This document shows, in pieces, positions 34,080 through 49,300 of a DNA stretch of 64,000 bases. Each line of letters starts with the position of its first letter. The stretch's first letter is position 1. The DNA is from Archegozetes longisetosus (taxonomy: Eukaryota; Arthropoda; Arachnida; Sarcoptiformes; Trhypochthoniidae). The notes beneath the pieces were generated by a model that saw only the letters and a list, made by a program, of their open reading frames with translations, did not search any database and was not told where the DNA came from. A program made the translations under genes and the position numbers. Location: the NCBI GenBank assembly GCA_018873245.2, contig JAEMBT020000005.1, forward strand, positions 1,748,001 to 1,812,000. Direction: 5' to 3'.

Positions 34080-37000
34080 CGACGATTATTAGGGTTTTTA
34101 GTATAGGTTTTAGGCACAAGTCGATAACGTGCGGACACTTCAACTTCAGTTGAATTGCGATAGTAAAATTGAGTAAAAACTTATTTTTGATGGATAAAAT
34201 TAGGTATTGACAAACCTATTGGATACACATTTTTATGTGTTAAGGATCATAAATTTGTATTATATAGAGTGCAATTGATTCTCTCTTTTGTGGTAAACAC
34301 GAGCAGATCATCAAAAAGAAAGTCAATGAAAACTCGAAATCTGTTAGTTGAAAGCTCACCATCTTTTTATCAAAAGCATCTGAGTTGAAAGAACTGTTGA
34401 CAATTCTATAGGAATTAATTGGGTTTTCTATTTTTATATAAAATGAAAAGAAACAAATGCTTTTGTTAAGAAAAACAAAATAGAAACTCGACGAGTAAGA
34501 ATCTTATTCTTTCAAGTTGAGTTCAATAAATTATTAAACTCATTTGAGACAATAAAATAGATTCTAATTGTGCTTAACTCGCTCAGTTTTTTCACAAAAC
34601 ATAACCGAAGTATTTTGGCTTTTAAAAAAGCCAATTTCCATCAATCAAATTATAAAACTGAGTGGTTTACTCAAGTTATTTAGTTGAGATAAACCGTTAT
34701 AATAAACAAGAAAATTTAAGTCTTGTACTTATTTGTATTGTTGAAAACTTGATACTCGATAAGAATAAGAAAAACACGATCCCCGTTATGCAGACCAATT
34801 TGTTGCAAAACTTGATTTTAGATGCGCTATGATTGCTATATTGAATACTCTATATGATTCTTAGTATTCTCTGTTATTTCTGCTGGAAAGTATCTGACGA
34901 AAACTGATCACATTTGGTTGTTATCGAAGGTTACGAAGTTTCTGAATATACTTAATATATTTCGAACTATCAGTTGTTTACTCAAACAATTGTTTGTTAG
35001 ATGGCTCAAACTTTAAGACATTTTTAGCTAAGCTTTGACGTACCTAAAAATATGTTGAAAAAGTGTTTTATGTGAGCTAATAAAAATTTCAATTAAGTGT
35101 TTGGCACTGTCTGTTCAAATATGTTGTTCCAATAAAAAGTTTTGCAAATTAATTACTCTCTACTCGCGACGCAGTGATGAACGCTTTTTAATGAATTGTT
35201 CAGCTTTATTAGTTATGACTTGGACTAGCTATAAGAAAATGCAAACAGAATCTGTCTTTTAACCATACTTATCAAATTTCCTATCGTTTCAGGAATAAAA
35301 TCAACTATTTTTTAAATTTTTAAGAACTTTATATAGGATATGATAAATTTTAGGACTTGAAAATTCTTATTACACGAGGATTACTTGTAATCCAATGATA
35401 TTTTGATAAATAAGACATATTTTCGCAACAATATTTCTATTATCTAAAGCATTATTTCGGAAAATTCTACAAGCCAAAGTCAAGAACTGATTTTATTGAA
35501 CGCAAAGTTTGACAAAAAAATAATGATACTGTTATTCCAACAAATACTGTAGAATCAATAATAAAATATATGGCTTAATATTTAAAAATAGAGTTTTAGC
35601 AATTTTATCAAATCTCTTCAGAAGTATTTGGATTTTCCAGCTAAAAGTTTAAATCCTCATAAGTTTTCAATGAAGTTAATTATCAGTTACCATAACATGA
35701 AAGTGCACCATACACTGCGTGTGAGTGACACAAATCCTTACTCAGATTGCATTAGAGCAAATTGTCAGCTTGGAGGCAGTGGATATTCAGATAGAAACTA
35801 AAAGATCTATTGGATCTGCTCATATTATTCACCATATCCTAAGGCAATGTTTATTTTTTGTCAAATAGCAATATTTTCTCTGGATTTCACAAGCTGGCAA
35901 GTGCATTTTCTTAATTTATTCAAAAATATATTCCAGCAGAATATTTAAACTACCATTTTGAGTGGATATTTTGAATTTTAGACCCAGTCAAATCTCCATC
36001 CCTTGGCAAAGTATAGCTCGAAAGATTGACAGCATTCACTTTATCTTAACGTATGACACTAACAGAAAACTAAGCCTCAAACTGAGCCAAGTTATCTCTT
36101 ACTACAATGGTATTAATAAACTCTACTTCTATTCATTTCAAAGTCTAATACTATACATCCTTGAATATTTATGCCAAATTCACATTCAAGCTGGTTCATC
36201 TTCCACTCTAGTATAATGATTGTCCATTGAGAAACCTTTAATTAGTGTATCGAAAGTTAGCAAATTTGCGCTCATTTCACTCGAGAAGTTACATATGAAT
36301 AATAAACAAAAAATCAATAACCATATGAAAGGTTTGACTCTAAGCACAATCAGATTGAGATGAATGGGAAAAGACTTAAAAAGTACTCAGATTTTAATGA
36401 TGAGGTTTCGAATGAAGTTGACTCCCACAACAGATTAGTCGAATTGATGATTAAAATAAATTTGAAACAGTTCTAAATAGTTTTGTAAGTTGAGCTTAAA
36501 AATCGAGCTTAATCTTGAAATATTCTCTTTAACATATATTTGAATGTATTTACATCTAATTGTGTTTGAATGAATAGATTATTAGTTTAAATCTGACTCC
36601 TTTTGTAGTTTAAGTTTGAACAAAATATTTAGACTATCCGTAAAATACATTCAATAGATAAGATTTATCTGGATTTAAACATTAAATGAGTAGATACCTA
36701 TTTGACTTTTACAATGTTTTCAATTTTCTCTTTAAATGACAGCAGACTTGTTGTGAATACAATTTTTAACAATAGACCAAATGGAGTAAAACTTTTTGCA
36801 ATGTGTTCAATTTCTCGATAAAACAGTTGAATTCTCAAATTGGCTTGGTTATTTATGACTCAAATAACCTAGTCAATCGATAAAACATTGAATTTGTAGC
36901 ATTCGATTGAATAAAGTTTTGTCGGACAGATTTACAAAAGGCAGATATTTGACTTAAGATTTGTTCGTGAAACGAAGCGAACATGTTTTGCTCGTGAAAT

Positions 37001-40000
37001 AAGTGGTGTCAATCTAACTTAACATTTAACACAATTTGCCTCTTTCCAAATGGACGGACAAATGCGACAGTATGAAATATTTCTCATGTCTTTACATAGT
37101 ATTACCATAACAATGTAAACAGAGACCAAATGCTCAGATTCCTACTTTTATACAAATACAATTCAGATTCTTATGCATTTATTCTTTTGGAGTCTAGGCG
37201 AGAGCCAATCGTGTCATTTTCAAGTCATTTGTAATGAGTTAGAATCGCATAACTATGTCAACTATTTTGTTCTATATTAAACTTACCTTAAATCACAATT
37301 TGATCAATTGTGGCATTTTCGATCTTGAACATTTGTCGAGTTCTGCAAATAATCCAGGTGTCCAAAATGCTATCCTGTAAAATAGGTGTAAAATAGAGAA
37401 TTTGGTTTGAATGAAAAAAATTTGTTACTTGACTAAACTTCTCTGCTTCGTCTCAGAATAAGGTACAGTTGTTGTATGACACCCACTCTTTCAAACTTAA
37501 TAGTCATTTTGATAAAACTTGAAAGTCTCTATCAAAAATCTTATCAAATTATTACACACTAATTACTAAAGAGGCTAGAAACGAGAGGATTCTATTTTTG
37601 TTGATGTCATAAAATGATCGGAAATAGACATGAGGACGCTCAATGAGTCCATAATTATCGGAAAAAAGTATTTCGATAATTTTAGACTTATTCGGTGTCC
37701 TGAAGTCTATTCTCGAAGATTTGATGACATGAACAAAAATAGGATGTTGCCGTTTCTAGCGTCTTTACTAATTACTCATTAATATGCCATTTTTAGTATT
37801 CATAATAAATGCGTGTCTTCAATATGTTAACAGAAGTCAAACATTTGATTGATTTTCCAAGTTTTAGACTAAAATAGTTATAAAGTAATGAATTTAATGT
37901 TTGAGTTTATTTAAAATGACAACAAAATATTTGACTTCTGCTAAGATGTTTAAACAACCGAAGATTTTATTATGAAAATGAATGCACATCTCAAAGATGA
38001 AAGGTCACATATTAGTGAATGTTAATGTTGAATAGTTTGATTTGTGATGAGAATGTTGATGATAAAAATGTTGCAACTCTTATGAAAACAACTATTAAGT
38101 TGAAATAAATGAATTTTATTTAATAATTGCCGAAAGTGAAAACTGCATTAGATATATATTGAGTGTAGATAAATATCTAATTATGATAACTTGCAGATAG
38201 ATAAATAGTATTTCTTTAGTTTCTTAACATTCAATCGAATCGACAGTTTTAATTCAATTTTTATTAACAGAGTGAGAAGCAGACAATTAGCTTTATATTC
38301 AATATTAAGTATTGAGAAGTTTTAATTGATTCGAAATTAATAGAGTTAGTTGGCTTGGCAATAAGTAGAAAGTACAAACATGCTTAATGATTGAAGTTGA
38401 GTAGATTGCCCTGAAGAGCAGTAATCAAGCTAGTAGACGCACTGATGGCACGGGTCCCTTAACTAAAGTTAAACTATAGATTAAAAGCCATTTTATTGCA
38501 ACTGACTATTTTTTCAAATAGAAATCAGCTTTAATTCTGAATAACAAATAGTAAATATACTATCAAGACTCTAATGACAAGAATCAAATTTGAATGAAGA
38601 TGAGCGCAAAACTTGTGAAAACAGACTTTTTACTCCCACTCAAAATTTTCTCGCTTTGCAATTACTGAACAGCAAATTAAGAATGCTTAGAAACTAGTAT
38701 TTTTATGAGATTGAACATATCTTAGTTTGGCTAGACTAATAAAACTATCTCATGATTATTCAACACCAATTTCAATATTGTTTCGTATTGACTGAGCAAA
38801 CACAATGTTTTTAAAAATAGTAGGAAAAGATTGGATCAACATCTAAAGATGTAATGAAACCTTAGAATAAATTATTGCTCGAGGCTATTTTAAAGATCTA
38901 ATACTTGAGATTTGCTTCGAAATCATAAGTGAAAATGCTTTGCAAGATTTGAATAACTTAATTGAATACGTATTGTATGCTTCTAAACAATTATGTAGTT
39001 AAGGAAATCACCGAACCTTCAGGTCGAACTTAGAGCAAGAATAATCGTCAACATAAAAGTTTTATTAAATTTCTTATCTATTGAGCTGTCGAAAGTTGTA
39101 AGGCGATTGTTAGAGTTGAAACTTTGAAAGTTGAAAACTTTCTAATTAATTTGTTCACCTATTAAGTGTTGAACAAATTGGTGTTGAGATTAACTCTACC
39201 TTTCATATGACAATATGATGAGCTAAGACCTATTGAATGAGTAACAATAACTAGAACCCTTAGTATGAAAATCGAGTACAAAAACTGATGTCTAGTATCT
39301 TACTCAAAACCTTAACTAAGCTTATTTGTTGTATGAACAATCATATTCTTTATTCAGTAACTATAGACAACGGATTATAATTATTAATACTGATTCTGAT
39401 TCTGATTCAGGCAAAGAAGCAATTGAGAGCATCTAATGTTCTACAAAATTAGATGCACAATGCAAAAAGTCTTTTCAATCACTTATGATTGTACACTAAA
39501 AATTGTAATTTCTACCAGTAAAGAGAATGCAACTAAACCTTTGACCTAAGTTAAGTTCCATAGTGTTAGAGATTTGACGCTCACATCATTCGTTTCTGTT
39601 TCAAACTGTTTAGGTTTGATTCAGTTTTCATTAGTTATAAAATGACGCATTTTTACAATTTTGTCAAACATTCGACAAATTCAAAAAATGTTACAATTTA
39701 TCTCTGAAATACCTTATTTGAACGAATGCAAATGGATCTGATATAAATTTAGAATCTTTTGAATGTATAGTGATCGCGGGAACATAATTGAAGCAACAAT
39801 GCTTCTCAATAATACGCAATCACAGCGAACATTGCGATCAAATATCGATTTTCTTCTCTATGCGAATAACTAATTGTGAAAAGCTTTCAGTCAAACTAAA
39901 GCAATAGATTTCGATTTTGACAGATATCTCAAACAATCAAACGCTAATATAATAAACTGCTCAGTGAGTTAACTTTGTTTCAATTTGATGCAGTAAAAAC

Positions 40001-43000
40001 TGTCTAAATTGAATGTGTAGTGAAGTCCTTTAAAAATGACCTAAATTCCACGTCCGTTTATATATGAGACTATCTGAAAGATTCAGGCAGAGGAAGCTAA
40101 ACGGTGTATATGAAAAGTTAAAGTTAAGAAACTATTATCTAAAGTATGCAATAGTTTAATAAGTATAAAGTTGTAAATTACATTTAAAGTATCTCAAATA
40201 AGGGAAACACAAGTTTAAACAAAACTAATCAAAAGTGAAGCTAAAAACAGTGAAGTATTACTAAAGCTTTGTATGAATTATGTCCAATAAATAATGGTTT
40301 TGTTATCATTTAGGATCTGATAAGAACTACAGCTTAGTAATATGAGGCTGTGCGTGTAGTTGCATCGTTTTCCAGTTTTCGCCTTATATTATGTTTCATT
40401 TTGTCTAACCGTACAGTTATGTCAGAGTAGATCTACCAATGAAAAAACCTCTACCTTTTAGGGATTCAATTTCAATTTTTAAAGTTAATTAAATTTGAAG
40501 CCAAATAAAGCTTCTTTCCATCAATAATTATGACTACGATTCAGAATTCTAGCTACTAGTCCAGAATTATGAAAAACTTTATTATAAAGATCCAACATCT
40601 GGACTCATCAGCAGTCGAATGAGAACACGTTCTAAGACTTAGTTTTGTTAATATTTGATTTCAAATACTTTTATGCTTATTAACTGATTATCGAGTGATA
40701 AGATGCTTGTTTGTTAGCCATTTCTTACATATTAGTCATAACCAGAAAAACAAAAAATAGATTAAAAATAAGTTAAATTTGTTGATTATGAGACAAACCC
40801 CTATTAGTAACTGTTTCTGTTTTTATCAAAAAGACAATCAAATGATTAAAGTGTATGATTACTTTTAATATATCTGAACACATTACTCAGGCATTGGTAA
40901 AGTATCCAAAGTATGGATAAACTTAAGTAACCAACAGTTGCTCATTAGATTACTTAATGATTAAAAGTTGAGCAATTAATAAAGGGTTAGCTTCGCTATT
41001 TCATAATTTAGCTAATTTTTTGTTTCTCTGGGTATAGCTCACTTATTTTCATTCAGAGATATAAAGTTTTAGCTTTGCTTCAACTTTCAAAACTTTTATT
41101 TCTCTTATATTACGTGCTGAGTGTTTTTTTAATGGAAAAGTATTTTTAACTGTCTATCATTAATTGACTAGTAGAATTTATTTTAACATAACTGTACATT
41201 TTTGAGATGAATTTTGATGTCTTAAAGACTTAACTGCGTGTTAAGACAAACATATTTGACTATATAAAAGAACAAAGTTTTATACAAAGCTAACTGAATT
41301 AATTGAAGTGTCATTCTAAAAATAATATATCAAATTGTTTAGAATAAACGGATAGATCTAAAAGGAAAGCAAAGCTAGCAACGAATTTGATTAATATCCA
41401 ATTTGTTAGTGTGCTCTACAATATTCTATTCTTTAATTTATTATCAAGCTCTTACTTATCGCGTTTCCAGTTAGATAATTGAAATGTTTAAATGCTTTCT
41501 CTTCAAATTGCTAACTTCAACAGTAAAACTTTAAATAAATTAATTTCTAATTGAGGTTTAATGCTGAGAATATCAAATTACTTTATTTGATATGGTAATT
41601 GAATTTTGGGAGAGTTAGTTACTCAATTTTTATAGTATTGAAACAAGATTTTCCTGTGAACAAGACTTTTCATATAAATTTGGCTAAACAGACATCAAAA
41701 ATGGCTAGCATTCAATGAAAAGATACATCTAAATTGTGAAGTAAGCAATTTGAACAAATTTTCCTCCTATAGTCCTTTTGTCTGTGATCCATTAAATACT
41801 AATAATAAAATTGAATCAAAGATTAGTCAGTTAGACACGAAATAAGAAATGAATTGAAAAGGCTTGGTTACAGTTGGTAAAAGTTTATTTGTATGAATTG
41901 TCTGTAAAGAAGAAAAGTCAATACAGTTTAAAGAAGAAACGAATAGCAATGAGTGAAACTAAAAAGATAATCATTCTATGGATTAGTTTCCACTGAACTG
42001 GAGTCTGAGTTTTTCTTAACACATAATCGTAGTAAGATGGCTCTGAAATAATCTGAAATAATCTGAGTTAAACTGATTAGAATGATATGAAATTAGGATT
42101 TATGATGAATTAGAAGAAAAGAAGCAATATAAATAGACACAAAAAGCAAATAGATAAATAAAATGATTTGGGAGTAAACGTTTTAAAACATTGCAAATCT
42201 ATTTTGGGCATTGTTTCTATTTAATTAGATTGACATCCTGTGACTTAACATAAAAAATCACTTAACTAACTAGCGTTTTGTTAGAAAGCTAAGCAAATGA
42301 CAATTGGATGAGTTGGTCTCACATCCAGTGAATATGAATAGAATCCTCGATTCTCAGTGATACTTAATGTGTCAAATAGAGCTACTTATGTGCTTTTCCT
42401 GAATCGGTATTATTTCTAAACCACTTTGTATGACATGGTTTACGAACAAGTTGAATACATTATGCATAAGACGTCTGATTAGTACCTTAAGCCTCAATCT
42501 ATTTCAAACACTTTCTAATAAAACTTTCTACGAATTTCAATGAATTTCAATGAATTGAACGTAAATATTAATTAGAATTTAACATTTGGTACATATGTAT
42601 ACAACTAAATAAATTGAAATGAAACAGTGCGACGAAAAACTAAGATTTAATGAAAATAGGAATTCAAGCAATGCTTGCATTGCATAGCTTTAGATGTATT
42701 AACTCTTACACGCTGTTCTCGGTCAATGTAATCTTCGGCCTAATGCTGAGTTCCGCCTTTTTATCCTGATTTGGCGACCGAACCAGCAAAAATAGATCAA
42801 GCTAAGCCGAATAATGGCGGATTCTGCCAAAATGATGCATCAATTTTTGTATTTTTCACGCATATCACCGAAAACCAAACTATAGAAATTTAGAGTCTGT
42901 CAAAATCTTATCAAATTAAATATTTTGATAATTGCTAGATTTGTGTCTCGAGGCTTATTAGTTGTTATTTAGTTGTTATAAACAAAAGCCAACCTAAAAA

Positions 43001-46000
43001 TTGATTTCTAAATGAAAATTTCATAGTTATTCAAACTAGAATTTTCAAGCACAATATGACCGCCCAACACTGAAAATATTGTTCGGTTTGAAAGCTAAGC
43101 CAAATCCGAACCTATGTTGACGCCGAATACTGGATCGACTAACTATTCAAAGTTATTTAGAGGAAAATGAAAACTGCAGTAGTCTTAAGAGATATTCGTC
43201 TAAGGTTTGACTTAGCACTGGAAGCATTAAATTCCCCGAGTACTGAAAACTACATTACTTCTCTATGGAGATACTAAACCCTTTATCAGTGCTGGGTTTA
43301 ACTTGATACCGATTCCTCCTCAACTGATTCCTTTCCTTTACAACATATTTGTCTAAAAAAGGAAAAATAATAAAAATACAGTCGAGTTAGGTTATCATTG
43401 ATAAATTGCCTTTTAATGCACCACAATAAAATTGTGTTTTATGACTTGATAGCTTAACGTATACTTAACTGTTGTTTCAATAAAAGGATTTTGTTTCGAT
43501 TTTTGAAATTAACTTTAACATATTGTAGTTGAAGTTGAATATAAAATGCGCTTTTTATTACTAGTAAGTAGACTGTCATGTCATTTTATTCTTATACTCT
43601 AAGTAATACTAAAATAGGATTGAGGCAAAGTTCAAATCCTATCTTAACTTTTGGAAAGTTTTTCATATGTAAAATATTTCAAATGCAACAGTCCTGTAAG
43701 TTATCTGAATTGAAATTATAGCTGACTGAAATTACTTTGAGAGGTAGTATAGTATAACTATAGTTATAGTATAACTTATTTGATGCTTCTCTATGTATTA
43801 ACTCTAATCTATTAGCTTTATTATTGCAACTCTATATCTTTACATATATATATTCTTTCTTTCGAATCAATCTTAGCTTCTCACTATTTTATCTCATTCT
43901 AACAATCCAATGATCTTATTTTCAGTCCAAATGTTTGTATGCAATGAATGAGATGAACTAAATCGTAACTCTGATAGAATCCAATTTCATTGTTGATGCG
44001 ATACAGTGCGAGGTTTTAGTTTTCTTCTCAATAGAGTGTTATTATATAGTGACAAATGAATATCTTATATAAAACGAAGCTTTTGTGCAGCTTATCTTTG
44101 TATTGTTGCATTCTGCTCGAATTTTTTCCTTTTCTCAACTTCTTTTAGTCAAAATGAATTTGATTTTTAGAATATGGTGGCAAAACAAATTTGTTCTCCA
44201 CATTGCTCGCAAATTTAGTTATCTTACATTACATTTCATACTTGACGCGGTACTTCTTTGGTTGACACCTAATTTGCAATTTCGATTTTTTATCTATTGC
44301 TCAAACTCGATTTGAGGAAAATTACTAAAATTGAAAGATGTTTTTTCGAAAACTTGTTCGAGCGATGTAACGATCTAGCTTTGAAAAATTCAAATGAAAT
44401 TTAAATGAAAGATTAACAAATAGCTTGAAAGTGAACTTAAACTGAAAATAAACTTGATATTTTCAAATGATACTGATGTTTTATATAATTTTCAAATGAG
44501 ATAGCTACCCTAATTATGAGTAAAAAAATTAGATCATTTTCTAAGCTGTTGATTAGATATGTTAGACGTGGATCGATACGAGTTATTACTAATAAGTTAA
44601 AACAGACCGCTATTCCCCGTTTGTACACTTTCTTTAATAAAGTCATCTATGTCTCTATTGAGAGCATATTTTCTATTAGTTGGTTATGAGTTAATCTAAT
44701 AATTTGATCATCAATCTATGTTTATTAAAATGATATTTGAGTGCGCAGGAGATTTAAGAGCTCAATAACCACTCAATTGATCTCAGTTAATAAATAGAAC
44801 AAATGCTCCCAATTGCAACAGAAGTGACCCGATTAAAGACTATTCAAATAATTGATTAGTCAATAAGTCTATTGAAATTGAAGTTTTGAAAAGATCCTTT
44901 CAAATATTATAAGTCTTACTCAAATTAGAATTGAGTTTAAATGCGAGCTCACATTTGAGTAACTGTGCAGTACTTTCTAATGTAGAGTATAATCAGCTAA
45001 AGACTCTGTCTATTAAAGTCAATGTTTATAATTTTATTCACAAATTTTAAGTTCGTTTCTTTATTCAAGTTCTTGAATATTATGATAAGGATAAGAAGAT
45101 TTTCTATTGAATAACTGAAACAGTTTTGTTCTATTATAAGCAAAATTAGTTTAATAAACGTTATATATGACTTGACATTAAGCTATAGAAATGCTCAACT
45201 TCTCCAAAGACATTGACATAACATAAGGATGAAAACTAGTACACTTCAAAGACAAACTTTAGAGAAGTCATGAAAATATGAAGGATCCACTTTTATTTCT
45301 TAAGACATCTTCGGGAAGGATTATAAACCTTTCTGCACTCCACTTGTTTTTCCGGTAGTTTGAGCAATCCAAAAACTCTAAAATTAAACTTTATTTCATC
45401 TGAATATCAATAGAATTGGTTATGTAAATATTCAAATTTCTTGAACATTTGATCACTTCTTGCTGAAGATTTTGACACATAAAAATATATATGGTAAAGA
45501 AAAATTGTGAAAATTGAGTGGAAAGTTAGTTAAGATGCAAGATAAAAGGCTTAATCCAAAACGCTATAGTCGTGCAGAGATGATTGTTGTCCCGTAAGTT
45601 ATTACTCGAAAGTATTTTTAGGATTATCTCAATTATATTAGCTAATACTGGAAGGAAACAAAATGACCTTATAATATGACTTTACTAATATGTAGGTTTG
45701 TTGTATTTGTGATGTTATTTTTCAATACAGTGGCTGTCAGTATGTATGAAAGCAAATCCAATTAATCCAAACAAAACCTTAGCAGAACATAAACGATATG
45801 AAGTTGATCTTTCATACACAACTTGTTGTGTGTTAGCGTTTAATTAAATCCATCTCTATATACACCTAAACTACATGAATGTCTGAATAAGACCGCCAAT
45901 ACTTAACTTTCCATTTATAGTTGAGTTTGAGTTTGATGTTCGTGTCATGTATAATACATTTGCGTCTAATAAATAATATAATATTAATGAAGTAGAGATA

Positions 46001-46389
46001 GTTATTGCAGAAGATACAACTTGAAAAATTTATAATTTACTTTTGTTTCACCTTTTCATACATTATTCACCAAATAATTAAAATAATGAGTCTATTGTTA
46101 TCTTTTATCATTTAGAACTACTTTTTGGCTGTCAAAAGGGATCATCCATAGAAGATGATGCGCAACAAACTTCCCTATTTGATCCCTTCTATAGTCACTG
46201 TTTGATGTTGCTTAGTTCAGGCCCTCTTAAATTGATTTCATTAGCTCTTGAGCTTTACTCAGATACCAATTTGTTGAACTGCCTCTAATCCTAATCCTTG
46301 CAAATAAATTAAGGGTAAAACCATCGGCCCAATAGCCAACAAACTTATTGAAAAATTGTCTTTGTTACAGTTATTGCCAAACTGAGAAT

Positions 46390-49300
46390 ATGGATATCGA
46401 TGGAGTTACGGAAAATGCCTCAATAACAGCAACAGCTGATTATGATTATGAACTTCCTGTCTCTTTCAGTACATATAACTACTGGGATCTCATTCCCACT
46501 GCTATCGTTTACGGCATGTATTCTCTTCATCACCTAGTTATTCTTACTTTAATCTAGTTTTACTTTTAATACTCTTCTGTATTACTGCCAATCGCATTTC
46601 AACTTACTTTAAAGTACCAAACACAATAGTCATCAAATATAATTGTATTGCTCAAAACTTGTGCCACAAGTATTGTTGAGTGTGATTCGCAACAATGCAG
46701 GCGAGCCTCACAGTAAAGCTTCATTTTTTTTGTTTCAATCAACAAACACACATCTTAAACTTGTTTTTCTATCTTCTAACAGGTCTTACATTGATTGCTG
46801 GTCTTATAGGTATATCAGTTTTACTTGAATTGAAAAATGTTTGACTCCTGTCAATATTTGTAAGGCATCTGCAAAAGTCGAGATCGTTTGTTCGTCCAAT
46901 TATAGAACCAAACCTCTTAAAGTATTTTAAAATTTGTTTATCGTTAACCGTTGTTAGTCATAAGTTGTTTGTCTGGTGTATATTGATTTGATATGTTGAA
47001 ATTTGCTTGAGCGCTGAGCTTTGATGTTTCAGCGAACCAAATATAATTTGATACAATGCTTATTCTTTTGATATGGCAGGGAACGGACTTATTGTTTATA
47101 CTGTAATCCATTTCAGAAGAATGAGAACTTTGTCCAATGTATTTTTGGCCAGCTTAGCAACTGCTGATCTACTATTGATAATTGTTTGCGTACCTGTAAA
47201 GGTAAGATAACTGCTAACATTAAAACTTTAAAAATGTTTCATTTTGATTTACTTCGCTTCAATCTATTTTATTGATCGATAAATTGATTTCTAACTTATA
47301 TTTGAAACTTTGAAACTTCTCGTTTCAAGATAAATATAAACTGTTTCATCAGTTTTCATACAAGATATTCTCTTTCATTCCCTCTTCCTTTTTTGAGCTC
47401 ATTTTTCGATTTTTTTTCAAAGGATTATCAAAATTTTTGTTGAGGAAAATAAATGAAACCTTAACTACTGCTGCAAATGTCATATCAGTATATCTCATAT
47501 TACGCGATCTATTGTTTGGTCAAAATGAACTTTGAATAATTAGCAAAATTTAACATAACATGAGTGAAAGACTTAGTTTATCTTTAAAAAGCAGTTAAAT
47601 TTGACAACTTAAAAGTATGAAAAATTGTTTACATTGGGACAAATCTGAAATGAAGTTTGAAGCAAAATTTAAGATTGCTCAAATTAAGCAAGTGTTTTTG
47701 GTGCGAAAAGATTGTAATGAAAGAGGTGAGGAATATGATTAAATGGATATCCATTACACTTTAAACGCATCATTGATTTGCTCATATTTTTTTAAAAGGA
47801 AAAGTTTTTTATATCTTTTCTAATCCGTAGAGAGAATCGCTCAATGATTTTTGTGAAACATTTTTTTCATTTATCTAAAATAAATGTTTCGAAACTACTT
47901 TTATGTGTTTTGGTAGCAGACAATTTTATTTGTTTAAAACATTAGAGAAATATATATCAGATATCGAGTCGATACGCTTCCACAAAAACACTTGACCCAC
48001 AATATGTGGCCGAACAACAGTTGTTCTGATGTATGCACCATCACATTTGTTTAATGAAAGTAATAAAATGAAACTTGCATCAAATGCCAATGCTCATAAA
48101 GTGAGTTAAAGCATTAAATTGAGTTGAATTTCGATAGCTTGCAACTGTTTCTTCAAATGAACTATTTAAAACAACAGTGAAGCTCAACATAGATTAGAAT
48201 TATGTAATCCTTCAAACGTTTGAATAAGCTATAAATAATTAAAGATTTTGAAAAATGTTGTGATAGACAAGATTGTTGATGAGCTACATAATAGTCGGCC
48301 AAGTTTTGCGACCAAATTTGACTTACACTTTCAATAATGGGTTTGTGTAGAAATATAGTTAGTGTAGCAGGTGGTCAATATATGAAATGATTTGAGCAAA
48401 GTGTAAGCTTTATTTTATTCTGAAAAATAGCAAACGCTTAAACTAGAGCTTTTGTATATCACGTTTAAAGCCTTTTTACTGAAACAATACAAGAAAGTGT
48501 GTGTATGACAGTAATGGGTTTGTAAACACATAATTAATTTGATACAGCAAACTATGGTAACTGACATATCTGTGAGTTATTCGTTTAAGTTAAACATTGA
48601 TTGCTTATTTTAGAGCCAAAACTGTAAGACTTGCTCATGAGAATGAAGGTCTACTTAGAAATGTTAATTTAAGTAAAGGAAACAGTTATAAATCTGCTCT
48701 TCTTGTTTCACTCAATTGTCAACTAATGTCAAATGTCGACAATTGTCAATCTCGTTATGGATATATGTGAAAAGTGAGCAGTTTTAATAAATCACTAACT
48801 TACATTCGTATATTTAAGCTAATACTAATGCTTAGAGTATAGCAAATCTTTTTCAATGAAAGCCTTTAGAATATAAAGATCAAATAAAGAGAATCAATGG
48901 TTCTCATTGTACTATATTCTAGACGTTTTCGCTATCATTGATTCATTAGTTTTATGACTTAAATTTAGATATATTGGACCAAACTGAAGAATAGATGATT
49001 TCTCACGTCGAAAATATTGGACTTACAAAGGAATGCAGGCCCAATTTAATATTGAATTGTTGTAGTACACTTATTGTTTAAACGCGTCAGGTTCGCATCA
49101 AATTCAAATGAAATTTGCGAGAGTCCAGTAAATTCTTTCTATAAACTTGGGACCTTTTACCAATTCCTTAATTAAGCATCATTAGATAGCTTTTTCTTCC
49201 ATTCTATCTTAGCTTCTCATTTGAGACACGAAAGGAAATTAAGATTTCAGACTTATCTCGGCGAGAGAGAGAGAGAGAGAGAGAGAAGAAAGAAAGAAAG

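Larger units (their letters stand above)
25856..46370. other. About 20.5 kb without recognisable genes
   Basis: AT-rich DNA in which open frames never exceed about 90 codons on either strand and show no domain, no codon bias and no convincing splice partners. I found no tRNA cloverleaf. It holds small fold-backs and a diverged duplication, listed separately. It may contain 5' UTR exons or regulatory DNA of the GPCR gene to its right (an acceptor ending TTACAG at 46369-46370 indicates an upstream leader exon), or a gene of very short exons or non-coding RNA that I cannot detect by eye. Confidence 0.5.

Noticed and set aside
35962..36216. 84-codon plus-strand frame in the gene desert
   Set aside because: No domain, no codon bias relative to the flanks and no promoter or intron signals.
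31950..39030. Shared word CCTTCAGGTCGAA at about 31972 and 39016
   Set aside because: A 13-base match is expected by chance many times in a 64-kb window; the flanks do not align.
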